DNA of 64,000 bases, taken from the NCBI GenBank assembly GCA_041398245.1, contig JAWKVC010000015.1, positions 54,120 to 118,119 of the forward strand. Reading direction: 5' to 3'. This document shows positions 33,867 to 43,500 of this stretch, piece after piece. The notes below the pieces were generated by a model. The model saw only the letters and a list, made by a program, of their open reading frames with translations, did not search any database and was not told where the DNA came from. This DNA is from UBA7672 sp041398245 (lineage in GTDB: Bacteria; Pseudomonadota; Alphaproteobacteria; Caulobacterales; Hyphomonadaceae). The number at the start of each line of letters is the position of its first letter. Within the stretch, counting starts at the first letter, position 1. The translations under genes were made by a program, and so were the position numbers.

Positions 33867-35738
33867 TCAGGGCCTTGCAGGCGCGACAGGCAGGATTATG
33901 CGTGAGGCTGCGGCCGGACCGTGCATCAACCGGTTGGTGGCGACCTGCATCTCCGTCGACCTGTAGGGGTCTCCGGCAGTGTTGAGGTTCCGCGCATAAG
34001 TCGGGAAATTGCTGGAAGAGATTTCCACCCGGATCGAATGCCCCTTGAGGAAAGTGTTGGCGACCAGCATGGGTGGCGGCGAGATGCTGTAAGTTTCGCC
34101 CGGCTTCATGAAGACGGTTTTGTCGTCTCCCTCGCGATAACGCATGCGCTGGATGGTGTCGGCGATATTCCACGCCGTACCATCGGGCGCGACATCAACC
34201 AGCTTCACGGTGAAATCCGTATCGGGCGCATCCGAGCCCACAAACAGCTCAGCCGTTACGAAGCCGAAGACGGGCAGGTCTTCGACCAAAGGCGAGGTCG
34301 TATAGACGAGGACGTCAAGCCGGGCCTCAATGCCCCGCTGATCGAAGGCGCCGTCCTCCTGATCTGTTCCAACGCCGGAAATCTGGCCGCCATGGCTGAT
34401 CACGGGGTTGGCCGGATCATAGACGAACTGGTCGGTGATGGACTTGGTCGCCGCCGCCGGCGTCAGCAGGCCGTCGCCGGCCGCCAGCCGCGCATTGCTC
34501 TTGCTTTCGAAGTAAAGCGTGCGGTCCTGAGGAGACGCACCCGCCGTGGGAACGCTGGCGAAATCGCGCCATGCGTTCTCGCCCGCCATGTAGGCATGCA
34601 CGGGAGCGGCGGGGATGGCGGCCGACGTATCCTCCTTCAGCCAGTGGTCGAACCAGGCCAGCACCGCTGCATTCCAGTCGAAGGTCGCATCGCCCAGCGG
34701 CCGGTCGCCAATTGCCGTGCGCGGGCGCGCGAAGGAACAATGCTGGCCGTTGGTCAGGACGATGGCCTGCGTGCCGGCCGGGTTGTCTGTACGGGTTTTC
34801 TCAAAGCGCGCGGCCCCCGGCGGAGCGGAGATGTCATAGAGCGCATCCGCATAGAGGCCGGGGATCTTGCTTACGTCCTTGTCCGTCACCCGATCCTCGG
34901 CCCAGGCGGGATTGAAGGGGCCGCGATCGAGATATTCTTCAAGCTCTGTATCGGGCGCGCCGACGGCCTTGCCGAGATCGATCATCGGCAGATGCATGCG
35001 GGCCGAATCAAAAGCTGCGGCCGGGATGCCCTCGGGCTCTGTCACTTTGGTTTCGCCCGAAAGCCGCGTGCGTTCCTCGTCCGACAGGCCTGGAGCAAGC
35101 TGCGGCCAATCGAGATACATCGCGTTGAAGAAATAATCGGCCCAGCCCATCTGCCAGACGCCGCCGCGCCAGAAATTGCCCTGCTCCCTGTGGGGACCAG
35201 CCTCAGCTATGCCCACGCCCGGGGAACCAGCGACCATCGCCTTGTGGGCCGGGTGGCCAAGGGTGGACAGCTTCATCTGGTTTTCGGCGGAGGACGAGCA
35301 GCCATAGGTCCCGATCCTGCCGTTCGACCAGGTCTGCTGCGTGATCCAGTCCAGTGTATCCCACCCATCCTCATCGGCGTTTCCAAGCATGCGCATGTCG
35401 CCTTCGGAGAGGTAGCGCCCGCGCTCGTGCTGCTGAACGACCGCGTATCCCGCCTTCAGCAGATCGGACTGGAAGCCGCCCATCTCAGTCCGATAGGGCG
35501 TGCGGATGAGCACGACAGGAAACTTGCCATTCTTCGCAGGAAGCCAGACCGACGTGTCGAGGCGGACGCCATCGCGCATTCTGGCCTGAAGGTGGGGCAT
35601 GGCGACTGCGCCCTCCGGCATCTGGAAGCCGGGGCGGACATCGGCTCCTGGCGAGGCCGAAGGCGGGGCGGCCGGTTCTGAACAGGCGGCCAGAGCCAGC
35701 GCCAGCACTGTCGCCAGGCGAGTTGAGAGCGCGGCCAT
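33867..35738 (-). CDS. CocE/NonD family hydrolase, lipoprotein
   Basis: A protein of 623 residues. The ATG at 35738 is chosen because it follows GGAG and begins a lipoprotein signal (MAALSTRLATVLALALAAC, Cys19). The S15/CocE core has DGVRLDTSVWLPAKNGKFP, PYRTE and QHERGRYLSEGD, the nucleophile region IGTYGCSSSAENQ with Ser148 in place of the usual G-x-S-Y-x-G, and GQHCSF near the catalytic His. The C-terminal jelly roll (DVLVYTTSPLVEDLPVFG, HSIRVEISSSNFPTYARN) matches X-Pro dipeptidyl peptidase/CocE C-terminal domains. Likely an esterase or acylase on the periplasmic face. Confidence 0.9.
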   Translation of the reverse strand: MAALSTRLATVLALALAACSEPAAPPSASPGADVRPGFQMPEGAVAMPHLQARMRDGVRLDTSVWLPAKNGKFPVVLIRTPYRTEMGGFQSDLLKAGYAVVQQHERGRYLSEGDMRMLGNADEDGWDTLDWITQQTWSNGRIGTYGCSSSAENQMKLSTLGHPAHKAMVAGSPGVGIAEAGPHREQGNFWRGGVWQMGWADYFFNAMYLDWPQLAPGLSDEERTRLSGETKVTEPEGIPAAAFDSARMHLPMIDLGKAVGAPDTELEEYLDRGPFNPAWAEDRVTDKDVSKIPGLYADALYDISAPPGAARFEKTRTDNPAGTQAIVLTNGQHCSFARPRTAIGDRPLGDATFDWNAAVLAWFDHWLKEDTSAAIPAAPVHAYMAGENAWRDFASVPTAGASPQDRTLYFESKSNARLAAGDGLLTPAAATKSITDQFVYDPANPVISHGGQISGVGTDQEDGAFDQRGIEARLDVLVYTTSPLVEDLPVFGFVTAELFVGSDAPDTDFTVKLVDVAPDGTAWNIADTIQRMRYREGDDKTVFMKPGETYSISPPPMLVANTFLKGHSIRVEISSSNFPTYARNLNTAGDPYRSTEMQVATNRLMHGPAAASRIILPVAPARP

Positions 35739-35840
35739 GGGGTCTCCGTGAATCTTCAGCTCCGGACTGTTGCGCCGACCGGGCTTCCGCGTCCAGCATG
35801 GGCAGGCGGCTGATGTCGTGATTCCGGGGAGTTTAGCAGA

Positions 35841-36788
35841 GTGATGAGGCATGCGGCGCGTCTGCTCACGGTGCTGACGCTGGCGTTTGGCGCATGGGGA
35901 GGCGTCGCGCTGATGGCGAGTCACGCACAGCCCCCCGCGGGAGCATCGCGGGTATGTGCGCCGACGAATTCGGAAAAGACGACGGTCGCGGCGATCGCCG
36001 CTGATCCCGCAAGCTGGCTGGGCGAGTGCGTCAGCGTCGAGGCGATCTATTCCGGCGAACGCCTTTATGCCGATGCGGACGCGATCTACGGCGTCAATGG
36101 CGATGCGATCGGCGGCTATGTCGATGGCAGGGGCGATGTCGGCGGGGCATGGCGGGGAAGCTTCACCGGCCGTGTGGCCGATTGTGCGCAGGCGGAAGAG
36201 GATCTGCTCACCGGTCTGCTGCGCTCGCCGGGTATCAGTCTGCATGGCCGCACGCTCGGGTGTCCCGAGCCGCATGGACCGTTTCTGGTCTTCATGAGCC
36301 AGGGCGAGTTGAAGCCTGCCGGCCTGAAGCGGCGATTGCCGGGGGGCAGAGGTGGGGACCTCTTGCCGGATGAACCCGATAGTGTCGTTGCCGAACTTGC
36401 GGACGATCTGGCAATCCAGTTCGAGGCCGCGATGCGCAGCGGCGATGCAGGTGATCTCGCCGGCCTTGTTGGCAATGCCTATCAGGCTGAGCAGCTCATG
36501 ACACGGGAGGACACGGCATTCGCAGGCCTTAAGCGTGGGGCGGTGAAAGAGCGCCGCGTCTTCGGCTATCGCGCGTCATCTCCAGCCCAAGAGGCTGCCG
36601 AGGCGTGCTGGTGCCTCAAGCCCGACTGCACGAAGCTGTGGCCCATCCATGGACGTGACGCCGACAATCAGCCAACGCGCCCCTACGCGTGTATTCGCGT
36701 CGATATGATCCTGTTGCCAGGGCGAACGGACTCGTGGCGCTGGCGTGTCGATGCCAGCCACGATGTCTACGGACTGGATGAGCCGTAA
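35841..36788 (+). CDS. Secreted protein of unknown function
   Basis: A protein of 315 residues starting with GTG (ATG is the next codon). The signal is RHAARLLTVLTLAFGAWGGV, with cleavage near SHAQ. Eight or more Cys are scattered (RVCAPT, LGECVSVE, VADCAQ, LGCPEP, CWCLKPDC, YACIRV), pointing to disulphides and a periplasmic location. No family is recognised. It is divergent from the CocE-family gene and convergent with the CitE-like gene, whose stop lies 4 bases away. Confidence 0.72.
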   Translation: MMRHAARLLTVLTLAFGAWGGVALMASHAQPPAGASRVCAPTNSEKTTVAAIAADPASWLGECVSVEAIYSGERLYADADAIYGVNGDAIGGYVDGRGDVGGAWRGSFTGRVADCAQAEEDLLTGLLRSPGISLHGRTLGCPEPHGPFLVFMSQGELKPAGLKRRLPGGRGGDLLPDEPDSVVAELADDLAIQFEAAMRSGDAGDLAGLVGNAYQAEQLMTREDTAFAGLKRGAVKERRVFGYRASSPAQEAAEACWCLKPDCTKLWPIHGRDADNQPTRPYACIRVDMILLPGRTDSWRWRVDASHDVYGLDEP

Positions 36789-36791
36789 AGA

Positions 36792-37850
36792 CTAGAGCCC
36801 GTAAGCCGCCGCCATATCCGGGTCTTTTGCGGCGACCTGCTTCGCGAGGTCAACGATGACCTTGGCCTGTTTCCAGGTGGCGTCGTCCTGCATCTTGCCG
36901 TCGAGCATCACAACGCCTGTGCCGTCGGGCATGGCTTCGAGGATGCGCAGCGCGAATTTCACTTCGCCGGGCTCGGGCGAGAAGACGCGTTTGGCGATAT
37001 CAATCTGGCCGGGATGGAGCGACCAGGCGCCGGCGCAACCCATGAGAAAGGCGTTCTTGAACTGCTGCTCGCAGGCGGCGAGATCGGCGATGTCGCCGAA
37101 CGGGCCGTAGAACGGCTTGATGCCGGCCTGCACGCAGGCGTCCACCATCTTGCCGAGCGTGTAGTGCCACGGATCCTGCTGGGCGGCGGCGCGCGGGGCG
37201 GCGGCGTCAGGGTGCGGATCCTCGATCACCTTGTACATCGGATGGCCGCCGCCGACGCGCGTGGTCTTCATCGCGCGGTTGGCGGCAAGGTCGGCCGGGC
37301 CGAGGCTGATGCCCTGCATGCGCGGGGAGGCGAGGCAGATATCCTCGACGAGGGCGACGCCCTGTCCGGTTTCGAGGATAGCGTGGAAGAGGATGGGACG
37401 GGTGACGCCGGCTTTCGCTTCCAGCTGGGCGACCAGTTGGTCGGCATAGTGGATGTCCCACGGGCCTTCGACCTTGGGCAGCATGATCACGTCGAACACG
37501 TTGCCGGCCTTGGTGACGATCTCGGTGACATCGTCGAGGAACCAGGGCGAGTTGAGCGGGTTGACGCGTGTCCACAGGCCCGTGCCCTGCTTCGCCCAGT
37601 CAAGCATGCCGGCCATCTCGATGGCGCCGGCGCGGGCGGCTTCCTTCGCATCCGAAGGAATGGCGTCCTCAAGATTGGCCAGGATGACATCGACCTTTGC
37701 GGCCATGTCCGGGGTCTTGGAACGGACTTTCGCGTTGTGGCCCGGCACGAAATGGATCATGCGCTCCAGCCGCGTCGGCAGTTCGCGCATCGGCTCCGGG
37801 GCGCCAATCGCCAGCGGCTTGAAGAACTGGCGCGGTGTTCTCGTGCTCAT
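36792..37850 (-). CDS. HpcH/HpaI aldolase / citrate lyase (CitE-like) family protein
   Basis: A protein of 352 residues with a TIM barrel. Family motifs are HFVPGHNAKVRSK, LANLEDAIPSDAKEAAR, RVNPLNSPWFLDD, VIMLPKVEGPWDI, the metal-binding Glu in HAILETGQGVALVEDI, GISLGPADLAANR, and GAWSLHPGQIDIAKRVFSP. It resembles malyl-CoA/beta-methylmalyl-CoA lyases, which split CoA thioesters to acetyl- or propionyl-CoA plus glyoxylate. Substrate choice is not certain. It starts 130 bases from the divergent LytTR gene. Confidence 0.88.
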   Translation of the reverse strand: MSTRTPRQFFKPLAIGAPEPMRELPTRLERMIHFVPGHNAKVRSKTPDMAAKVDVILANLEDAIPSDAKEAARAGAIEMAGMLDWAKQGTGLWTRVNPLNSPWFLDDVTEIVTKAGNVFDVIMLPKVEGPWDIHYADQLVAQLEAKAGVTRPILFHAILETGQGVALVEDICLASPRMQGISLGPADLAANRAMKTTRVGGGHPMYKVIEDPHPDAAAPRAAAQQDPWHYTLGKMVDACVQAGIKPFYGPFGDIADLAACEQQFKNAFLMGCAGAWSLHPGQIDIAKRVFSPEPGEVKFALRILEAMPDGTGVVMLDGKMQDDATWKQAKVIVDLAKQVAAKDPDMAAAYGL

Positions 37851-37980
37851 TGAAGTCCCCGGTCTGTCGCCGGCCTGTCATGCAAGCCGTGTGCTGCATC
37901 GCATCAAGGCGGAGCTGGTTCAAGGGTTACGCGTGTGGGCGACCCGTTGCGAATTATCCTTCTTGCGGAGATACCAGCGC

Positions 37981-38865
37981 ATGAGCGGGGCGGACCCATC
38001 CTTGGCGGCGGACGCGCGCGCCGACCGGCGCACGTGGCTGCTGGTTACTGTGCTTACCAGCGTATCGCTGCTGGTGACGGCGCTGACGCGCATATCGGAA
38101 GCCGGAAGGCGCGGCTCAGGCGAAGGCTGGGCCGAGATCTGGGTGCTGGAAGGCACCTCGCATGTCGTGATCGTGGGACTGGCGCTGCTGTTTCCGCTGT
38201 TGCTCAGCCGCGTCGAGGTGCGCTGGGATCGCCTGGCCCGCACCGCGCCTGTTCTGATCGCCGCCTGGCTCGGCTTTGCGTTACTGCATGTGAGCCTGAT
38301 GCATCTGTTGCGTGCGGCGCTGATCCCGCTCGCAACCGGCCAGCCTTATATCTTCCGCGCGCTTGATCCGGCGACGCTCGGCTATGAGGGACTGAAGGAC
38401 CTGTTTGTCTTCCTGCTGATCGGCAGCGGATTTGTGCTCGGCCGGATGATCGAGCAGGCGCGCGTGGAACAACAGGACCGGCTGGGAACGGCGCGTACGG
38501 AGCACAAGATCACGCTACGTTCGGGAACAGCGATGCATCTCGTGCCTGCCAGCGAGATCACCTGGGTCAGGGCCGCCGCCAACTATGCCGAAGTGCATAC
38601 GCCGACACGGTCGATCTTTGCGCGAACAACGCTGGCGAGCCTTGAGCAGGAGCTGAAGGCGGCCGGAGGGCGTCACGTACGCATCCATCGGTCCTACATC
38701 GTGAACCCGGATGCTGTGACCTTAATTACGCCGACCGGCGAGGGGGATGTCGTTGTGAAGCTGGAGACGGGCGAGGAGCTTCCCGGCAGCCGTCGTTTCC
38801 GGGAAGCCCTCGCTGCCGCCGCTGCGCTGCGCGGTCAGACTGGCGCCCGGGGTCAGTCAGGATAG
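37981..38865 (+). CDS. Membrane-anchored LytTR transcriptional regulator
   Basis: A protein of 294 residues from the ATG at 37981. Four membrane helices fill residues about 15-165 (WLLVTVLTSVSLLVTALTRI, HVVIVGLALLFPLLLS, APVLIAAWLGFALLHVSLMHLL, GLKDLFVFLLIGSGFVLGRM). A short coiled linker leads to a C-terminal LytTR DNA-binding domain (about 185-285: HLVPASEITWVRAAANYAEV, SLEQELKAAGGRHVRIHRSYIVN, ELPGSRRFREAL). Such proteins sense a membrane signal without a kinase and bind DNA directly. The target is unknown; the neighbouring CitE-like gene is divergent. Confidence 0.9.
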   Translation: MSGADPSLAADARADRRTWLLVTVLTSVSLLVTALTRISEAGRRGSGEGWAEIWVLEGTSHVVIVGLALLFPLLLSRVEVRWDRLARTAPVLIAAWLGFALLHVSLMHLLRAALIPLATGQPYIFRALDPATLGYEGLKDLFVFLLIGSGFVLGRMIEQARVEQQDRLGTARTEHKITLRSGTAMHLVPASEITWVRAAANYAEVHTPTRSIFARTTLASLEQELKAAGGRHVRIHRSYIVNPDAVTLITPTGEGDVVVKLETGEELPGSRRFREALAAAAALRGQTGARGQSG

Positions 38866-38880
38866 GGCGCCGGTCCAGAC

Positions 38881-39519
38881 CTAGAATTGCGACAGCGCGC
38901 TCAGCTCTACATCGATAGGGTTGTCAGGCTTGCGGTTGAGCGGCCTGTCGCCGAAGTCTGCCCGCGACGAGCCCACCGTTCCACGCAGCAGGAATGGGCC
39001 GCCCAGATCAACATCAACACCGAGGCCATACCGCAGGAGACCCTGCTTGTCGGTCTGCGTGAACGCGCCGCCCGGTCCGGTTCCGGTCACGTCGAAGTCG
39101 CGCTTGGTCTCGGAGAGATAGGCGAAGACCAGGCTGTCATCGTTGAGGCGCCAGCCGATCTGGCCGCCGTACCGGAACTGGAAGTTGTTGCTGTAGTCGA
39201 TGGCGAGCCCCGAGGGATCATCAAGGTGGAGATCACCATCCTCGAAGCCGAAACCACCCTCAAGGCCGAGGACGAACCCGTTGTCGAATTCCTTCCGCCA
39301 GCCGCCGAAGAACATGATGGCGGGGCGGGTATCCTGCGCCAGGTAGTCGACGCCGCCGACCAGCGAGCCGCCAATGACGTTGTGCAGGCCAATGCTGATC
39401 CCGACATAGGGCCCGTCGAACGCGAGTCCGTTTGTTGAGTTTTCGGGGGCGGTGGGCTGGGCGGCGGCGGTCCCGGCCGCGAGCGCCGCGAAGGCAGCCA
39501 GCAGGGCAGTGCGGGTCAT
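38881..39519 (-). CDS. Outer-membrane beta-barrel protein
   Basis: A protein of 212 residues with a signal peptide (MTRTALLAAFAALAAGTAAA). It has alternating hydrophobic strands typical of small porin-like or OmpA/Omp25-like barrels (GPYVGISIGLHNVIGG, FVLGLEGGFGFEDG, FQFRYGGQIGWRLNDDSLVFAYL, GPFLLRGTVGSSRADF). The C-terminal residue is Phe, the BAM recognition signal. About eight strands are likely. The role is unknown. It is convergent with the LytTR gene, 15 bases apart. Confidence 0.85.
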   Translation of the reverse strand: MTRTALLAAFAALAAGTAAAQPTAPENSTNGLAFDGPYVGISIGLHNVIGGSLVGGVDYLAQDTRPAIMFFGGWRKEFDNGFVLGLEGGFGFEDGDLHLDDPSGLAIDYSNNFQFRYGGQIGWRLNDDSLVFAYLSETKRDFDVTGTGPGGAFTQTDKQGLLRYGLGVDVDLGGPFLLRGTVGSSRADFGDRPLNRKPDNPIDVELSALSQF

Positions 39520-39694
39520 TTATTTTTCTCCTGTCGGCTCCGGGGAGGAGCTGGACAGAGGGGTCTCACAGGCGGCAGCGACGCGCTCGCCTTCTGGGAT
39601 ATGTGGCAGGCCGGGATGACGAAAAGCGCTGTCCGGTCAAGGCGCGGGGACAGGCGGCGGCGGGCAGGGACAAGATCAGGTGCGGAAATCAGAA

Positions 39695-39722
39695 GACCCG
39701 CACGGCGCGGGCCGTACGGGTC
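39695..39722 (-). terminator. Terminator of the thioredoxin end of the addBA operon
   Basis: A stem of GACCCGCACGG (39695-39705) with CCGTACGGGTC (39712-39722) around a 6-base loop, one wobble pair. On the minus strand it is followed by TTCTGATTTCC. It lies about 25 bases after the stop of the second thioredoxin gene. Confidence 0.65.
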
Positions 39723-39747
39723 CTCCAGGTCAGACGTTAAACAACAA

Positions 39748-40080
39748 TCAGCCGGCCGAAGGGGTCGTTTCCCTGATCCACTCGGCAAGCTTGGCCTTGG
39801 TCATGGCGCCTGTCTTCATCGACAGGAGCTGACCGTTCTCGAAGATCAGGAGCGTGGGCAGGCCGCGCACGCCGAACTTGCCCGGCGTCATCGGGTTCTC
39901 GTCGGCGTTGAACTTCACGAGCTTGGCCTTGCCTTCCAGCTCGCCCGCCAGCTGTTCGAAAGCCGGCATCATCTGCTTGCACGAGCCGCACCATTCCGCC
40001 CACAGGTCGACAACCACAGGGCCCGACGCGCTGAGGACCTCGGCGTCGAAGGTGTCGTCGGTGACTTCAGCGAGAGCCAT
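39748..40080 (-). CDS. Thioredoxin-like protein with a CGSC active site
   Basis: A protein of 110 residues with a complete thioredoxin fold: VVVDLWAEWCGSCKQMMPAFE with the redox pair in WCGSCK, FNADENPMTPGKFGVRGLPTLLIF with the cis-Pro, and a C-terminal helix. The active site has Ser where classical thioredoxin has Pro (CGPC), which should raise the redox potential and alter partner choice (inference from thioredoxin chemistry). It starts 15 bases after the first thioredoxin gene and looks like a tandem duplicate that has diverged. Confidence 0.9.
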   Translation of the reverse strand: MALAEVTDDTFDAEVLSASGPVVVDLWAEWCGSCKQMMPAFEQLAGELEGKAKLVKFNADENPMTPGKFGVRGLPTLLIFENGQLLSMKTGAMTKAKLAEWIRETTPSAG

Positions 40081-40095
40081 GAGAGAATTCCTTTG

Positions 40096-40431
40096 TTATT
40101 CGGCCACGGAGGGCGCGGATTGTTTCAGCCACTCGATCATGCGCGCCTTGTTCATGGCGCCCAGATGCGTGGCGGTGACCTGTCCATCCTGGAAGATCAT
40201 GAAGGTCGGCAGACCGCGCACGCCGAAGCGCTGCGCAGACAGCGGGTGGTCGTCGATGTTCAGCTTCACCACCTTCACCTTGCCGGCCAGCTCTTCGGAC
40301 AGGGCGTCGAATGTCGGGGCGACCTGTTTGCAGGGGCCGCACCATTCCGCCCAGAAGTCGACGATCACCGGCTTGTCGGAAGCCAGCACTTCAGCGTCGA
40401 AACTGTCGTCGGTGATGGAAGCAACGGCCAT
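40096..40431 (-). CDS. trxA: Thioredoxin
   Basis: A protein of 111 residues from the ATG at 40431; a 10-residue extension to 40461 is possible but unusual. Classical active site WCGPCK in VIVDFWAEWCGPCKQVAPTF, cis-Pro in FGVRGLPTFMIF. Cytoplasmic disulphide reductase for ribonucleotide reductase and other partners. It follows addA by 86 bases. addB-addA-trxA is a conserved alphaproteobacterial order. The near-identical layout of the next gene (both share a T-D-D-x-F-D-A-E-V-L segment near the start) shows a tandem duplication. Confidence 0.94.
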   Translation of the reverse strand: MAVASITDDSFDAEVLASDKPVIVDFWAEWCGPCKQVAPTFDALSEELAGKVKVVKLNIDDHPLSAQRFGVRGLPTFMIFQDGQVTATHLGAMNKARMIEWLKQSAPSVAE

Positions 40432-40517
40432 GACGGCGGGATCCTGAACTATTCGTTCCACCTAGGTAGGCGGGGGCGAGCGCGTATCCAACGGAGAGCC
40501 GCTAAACGATCCGTTGA

Positions 40518-43500
40518 TCAACGCAAGCGGTTGATCGCCTTGTCCAGCATTTCCGGCGGTATTTCCATGGGTTTTGGCCCATCTGTCCACACCAGCAGGC
40601 ATCGCACCGGGCGATCCGGCCAGCGTTGCGACAGGACGGCGCGGTAGGCCGCCATCTGGGCGATATAGGCCTCGCCGACGCCCGCGACCGAGGCTGGCGC
40701 CGGCCGGTCGGTTTTGTAGTCGACCGCGAGAATCCGGTCCGGGGCGACGACCAGCCGGTCGACCCGCCCATTGATGATGGCGCCGTTTGGCAGCTCGCCG
40801 ATGACGGGCGCCTCTGGCCGTCCGCCGGGGCCGAACACGTCTGCGAACTGTGGATCGTCCAGCACGCCGAAGGCGGCATCCAGCATTTCGGTGCGCTGGT
40901 CTGGCATGAGGTCGAGCTGCTTCTTGAGAAAGTTCTCGGCGGCGCGCCAGCGGCTCTTCGCGGGCAGGCCGGGCAGCACTTCGAAGAGCATGTGGATCAG
41001 GGTCCCGCGCCGCAGCTTCTCCGCGCGCCCGGCGCCGAAGGGCGAGAGGACAGGCGGTTCCGAGGAAGCAGTGAGCCGCGATGGCGAGAGGATGCGCCGT
41101 CCGGTCTCGGCGGGCGCCAGCGTGCGCAGCCAGGCGGGGAGGGTAGCGGCCAACGCTTGCTGCGCTTCCGCCAAGCCAAGCGCCGGCGGGGCGTCGCCCA
41201 GACGCAGGACGGTCGCGTCCTCGCCATCAAGCGACTCGCTGAGTCCGGCCGCCTGACCATCCGCGATCAGGCGCTGCATGCCTGCCTCGCAGAGCTGATA
41301 CCAAGAGTCCTTGTCGCGGCCTTCCTTGCTCCTGCCATACCAGGCGCCGCAGACAACCAGCCGGTCTTGCGCGCGCGTGAGCGCGACATAGAGCAGGCGG
41401 CGATGCTCCCGCAGGGCGCGCGCGTTGATGTCCTGGCGCAAGGCTGCGGTGGCAGGCGTATCCCCGCTCTTGGGCCCGGCCCAGACGGGCAGGCCATCCT
41501 CGGTGAAGAACAGGCCAGATGTATCGAGCTTCGGCGCGCTGGTGGTGTCCGGCAGAATCACGATGGGCGCCTGAAGGCCCTTGGCGCCGTGCACCGTCAT
41601 CACGCGCACTTCGTCCTGTGGTCCGGAAAGTTCGCGCTTCACCTCGCCGCCGGAGGCTTCGATGGCGGCAAGGAAAAGCTCGAGGCTAGGCGGTTGATCG
41701 GCGTCGAAGCCGGCGGCGCGATCGACAAGGGCGCTGACTGGTTCGCGCGCCGGACCGCCAAAGCGGGACAGGATCAGCTCCCAGCCGGGGCGGGGCAGCC
41801 CCCGGCCAAGTTCCAGCGCGTGGGTGATGAATTCGAATGGCGGCTGATGGCGGCGCGCCAGCACGTCTTCCAGGAAGGCGCGCAGGGGCGCGAAACGCTC
41901 CGATTTGGAAGCGCGCAGCTGATCCCAGAGCCGGCCCTGCCGGTCGATGGCGAGATCGAAGAGATCGTTGTCATCCAGCCAGGGGAAATCGCCGCCTTCG
42001 GCATGGGCGCCGAAGGGGCCCTTCAGGATTTCAGCAAGCGTCAGGTCGTCGGCCGGGCACAGGGCAAAGCGCACGAGATTGAGCACGTCCTGCACCGGCG
42101 CGCTGTCGAGCAGCAGGATGCGGTCAGCGCCGGCGACAGGGATGTCGCGCGCCTTCAGCTGCTGCAGGATGGCGTCGAAGATGCCGCCGGTGCGACGCTT
42201 GACGAGGATCAGGAAGTCGCCCGGGCGGGCGGGACGTTGCTTGCCCTTTTCCCAGACGCCGGCGCCGTTGGCGATCTCGCGCGCGATGAAGCCGGCGATC
42301 CGGCGCGCAAGCTGGACTGGGGCGTCCGTCTCGGAGACGCTATCGACAGGCGCATCCCACGGATCGGGTTCTTCAACGTCGGCCGGCGGTTGCAACGGCC
42401 ACAGTTCGACGCAGCCAGGCTCGTGGCGGCGGTGGGCTGTGTGGGGGGCGTAGTCAGCCTCGACCGGAACCTGCACCGAGAACGGCGCGCCGCCGGAGAA
42501 ATGCTGCGGATCGAAGACATCGTCGACATAGGTCAGCACCTGCCGCACCGAGCGGAACGACATGGCGAGGCTTGGCGTGTTGAAGGGCGCGCCGGCCTCT
42601 TCGGCTGCGGCATGCAGTTCGCGCGCCTGGCGCAGGAAGTGCTCGGGGTCGGCGCCCTGGAACGAGTAGATCGACTGCTTCTGGTCGCCGACGATGAACA
42701 GCGTGCGTTGCGATCTGTGCACCGCGCCGGCGCCGGCGAAGATCTCGGCGGTGAGACGGCGTAGGATGCGCCACTGTTCGGGGCTGGTGTCCTGCGCCTC
42801 GTCGAGCAGGACATGGGCGATGCCGCCATCAAGCTTCCACAACACCCATTCGGCGGCGTGGCTGCGCTCGAACAGGCGCGAGACACTGTCGATCAGGTCA
42901 TCGAAATCGAGGCCGGCGCGGGCGCGCTTGCGTTTCTCGAACTCGCCTAGCAGCGGGCTGGCGACGCGGATCAAGGCTGCGGAGCGATCGAAGACGCGCC
43001 GCGCGGCGAGCAGGCGGGCCACCTCGGCAACGCGCGTGACTTCGCTGCCTTCCGGCGTGGCGGCGGTCTGGAAGAGATCGGCAAGCTGGGGCGCAACTTT
43101 GGCTGCTTCAGCCGTGTACGGGTTTTTCTTGCGAACCTCGCCCGCGTCGGTGAACGCAATGCCGGCATAGGCCTCGAAACGGACGGCGGCATCCATATCG
43201 GACAGCGCCGTCTGGAGTTTTTCGACCAGCGTGGCGTCAGTGGGTTTGGCGATGGGAATAGCGGCTGCAAGGGCGGTCAGCTGAGAGCGGGGCAGGTCGC
43301 GATTCATCGCTGCGTCGAGCAGTTCGGCCTCGCTTGCCTCCGGCGCGCCGAGAACGCTGCGCAGTCTATTGATGGCTGCATCAATGCCGCCACGGGCTTC
43401 CAGCAACGACTGGATCTCACCACGATGGGACTCAAGCCGCCTCAGGATGTCGAACCCGGCGCCGCCAGCTTCGGCGACCGCACGGGCCGCCGCGACGAGT

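Noticed and set aside
33921..35681. Open frame of 586 codons on the plus strand
   Set aside because: It is antisense to the CocE/NonD hydrolase, which has signal peptide, nucleophile and jelly-roll domain in order.
40626..42764. Open frame of 712 codons on the plus strand
   Set aside because: It is antisense to addA, whose helicase motifs are continuous; no recognisable domain in the antisense product.
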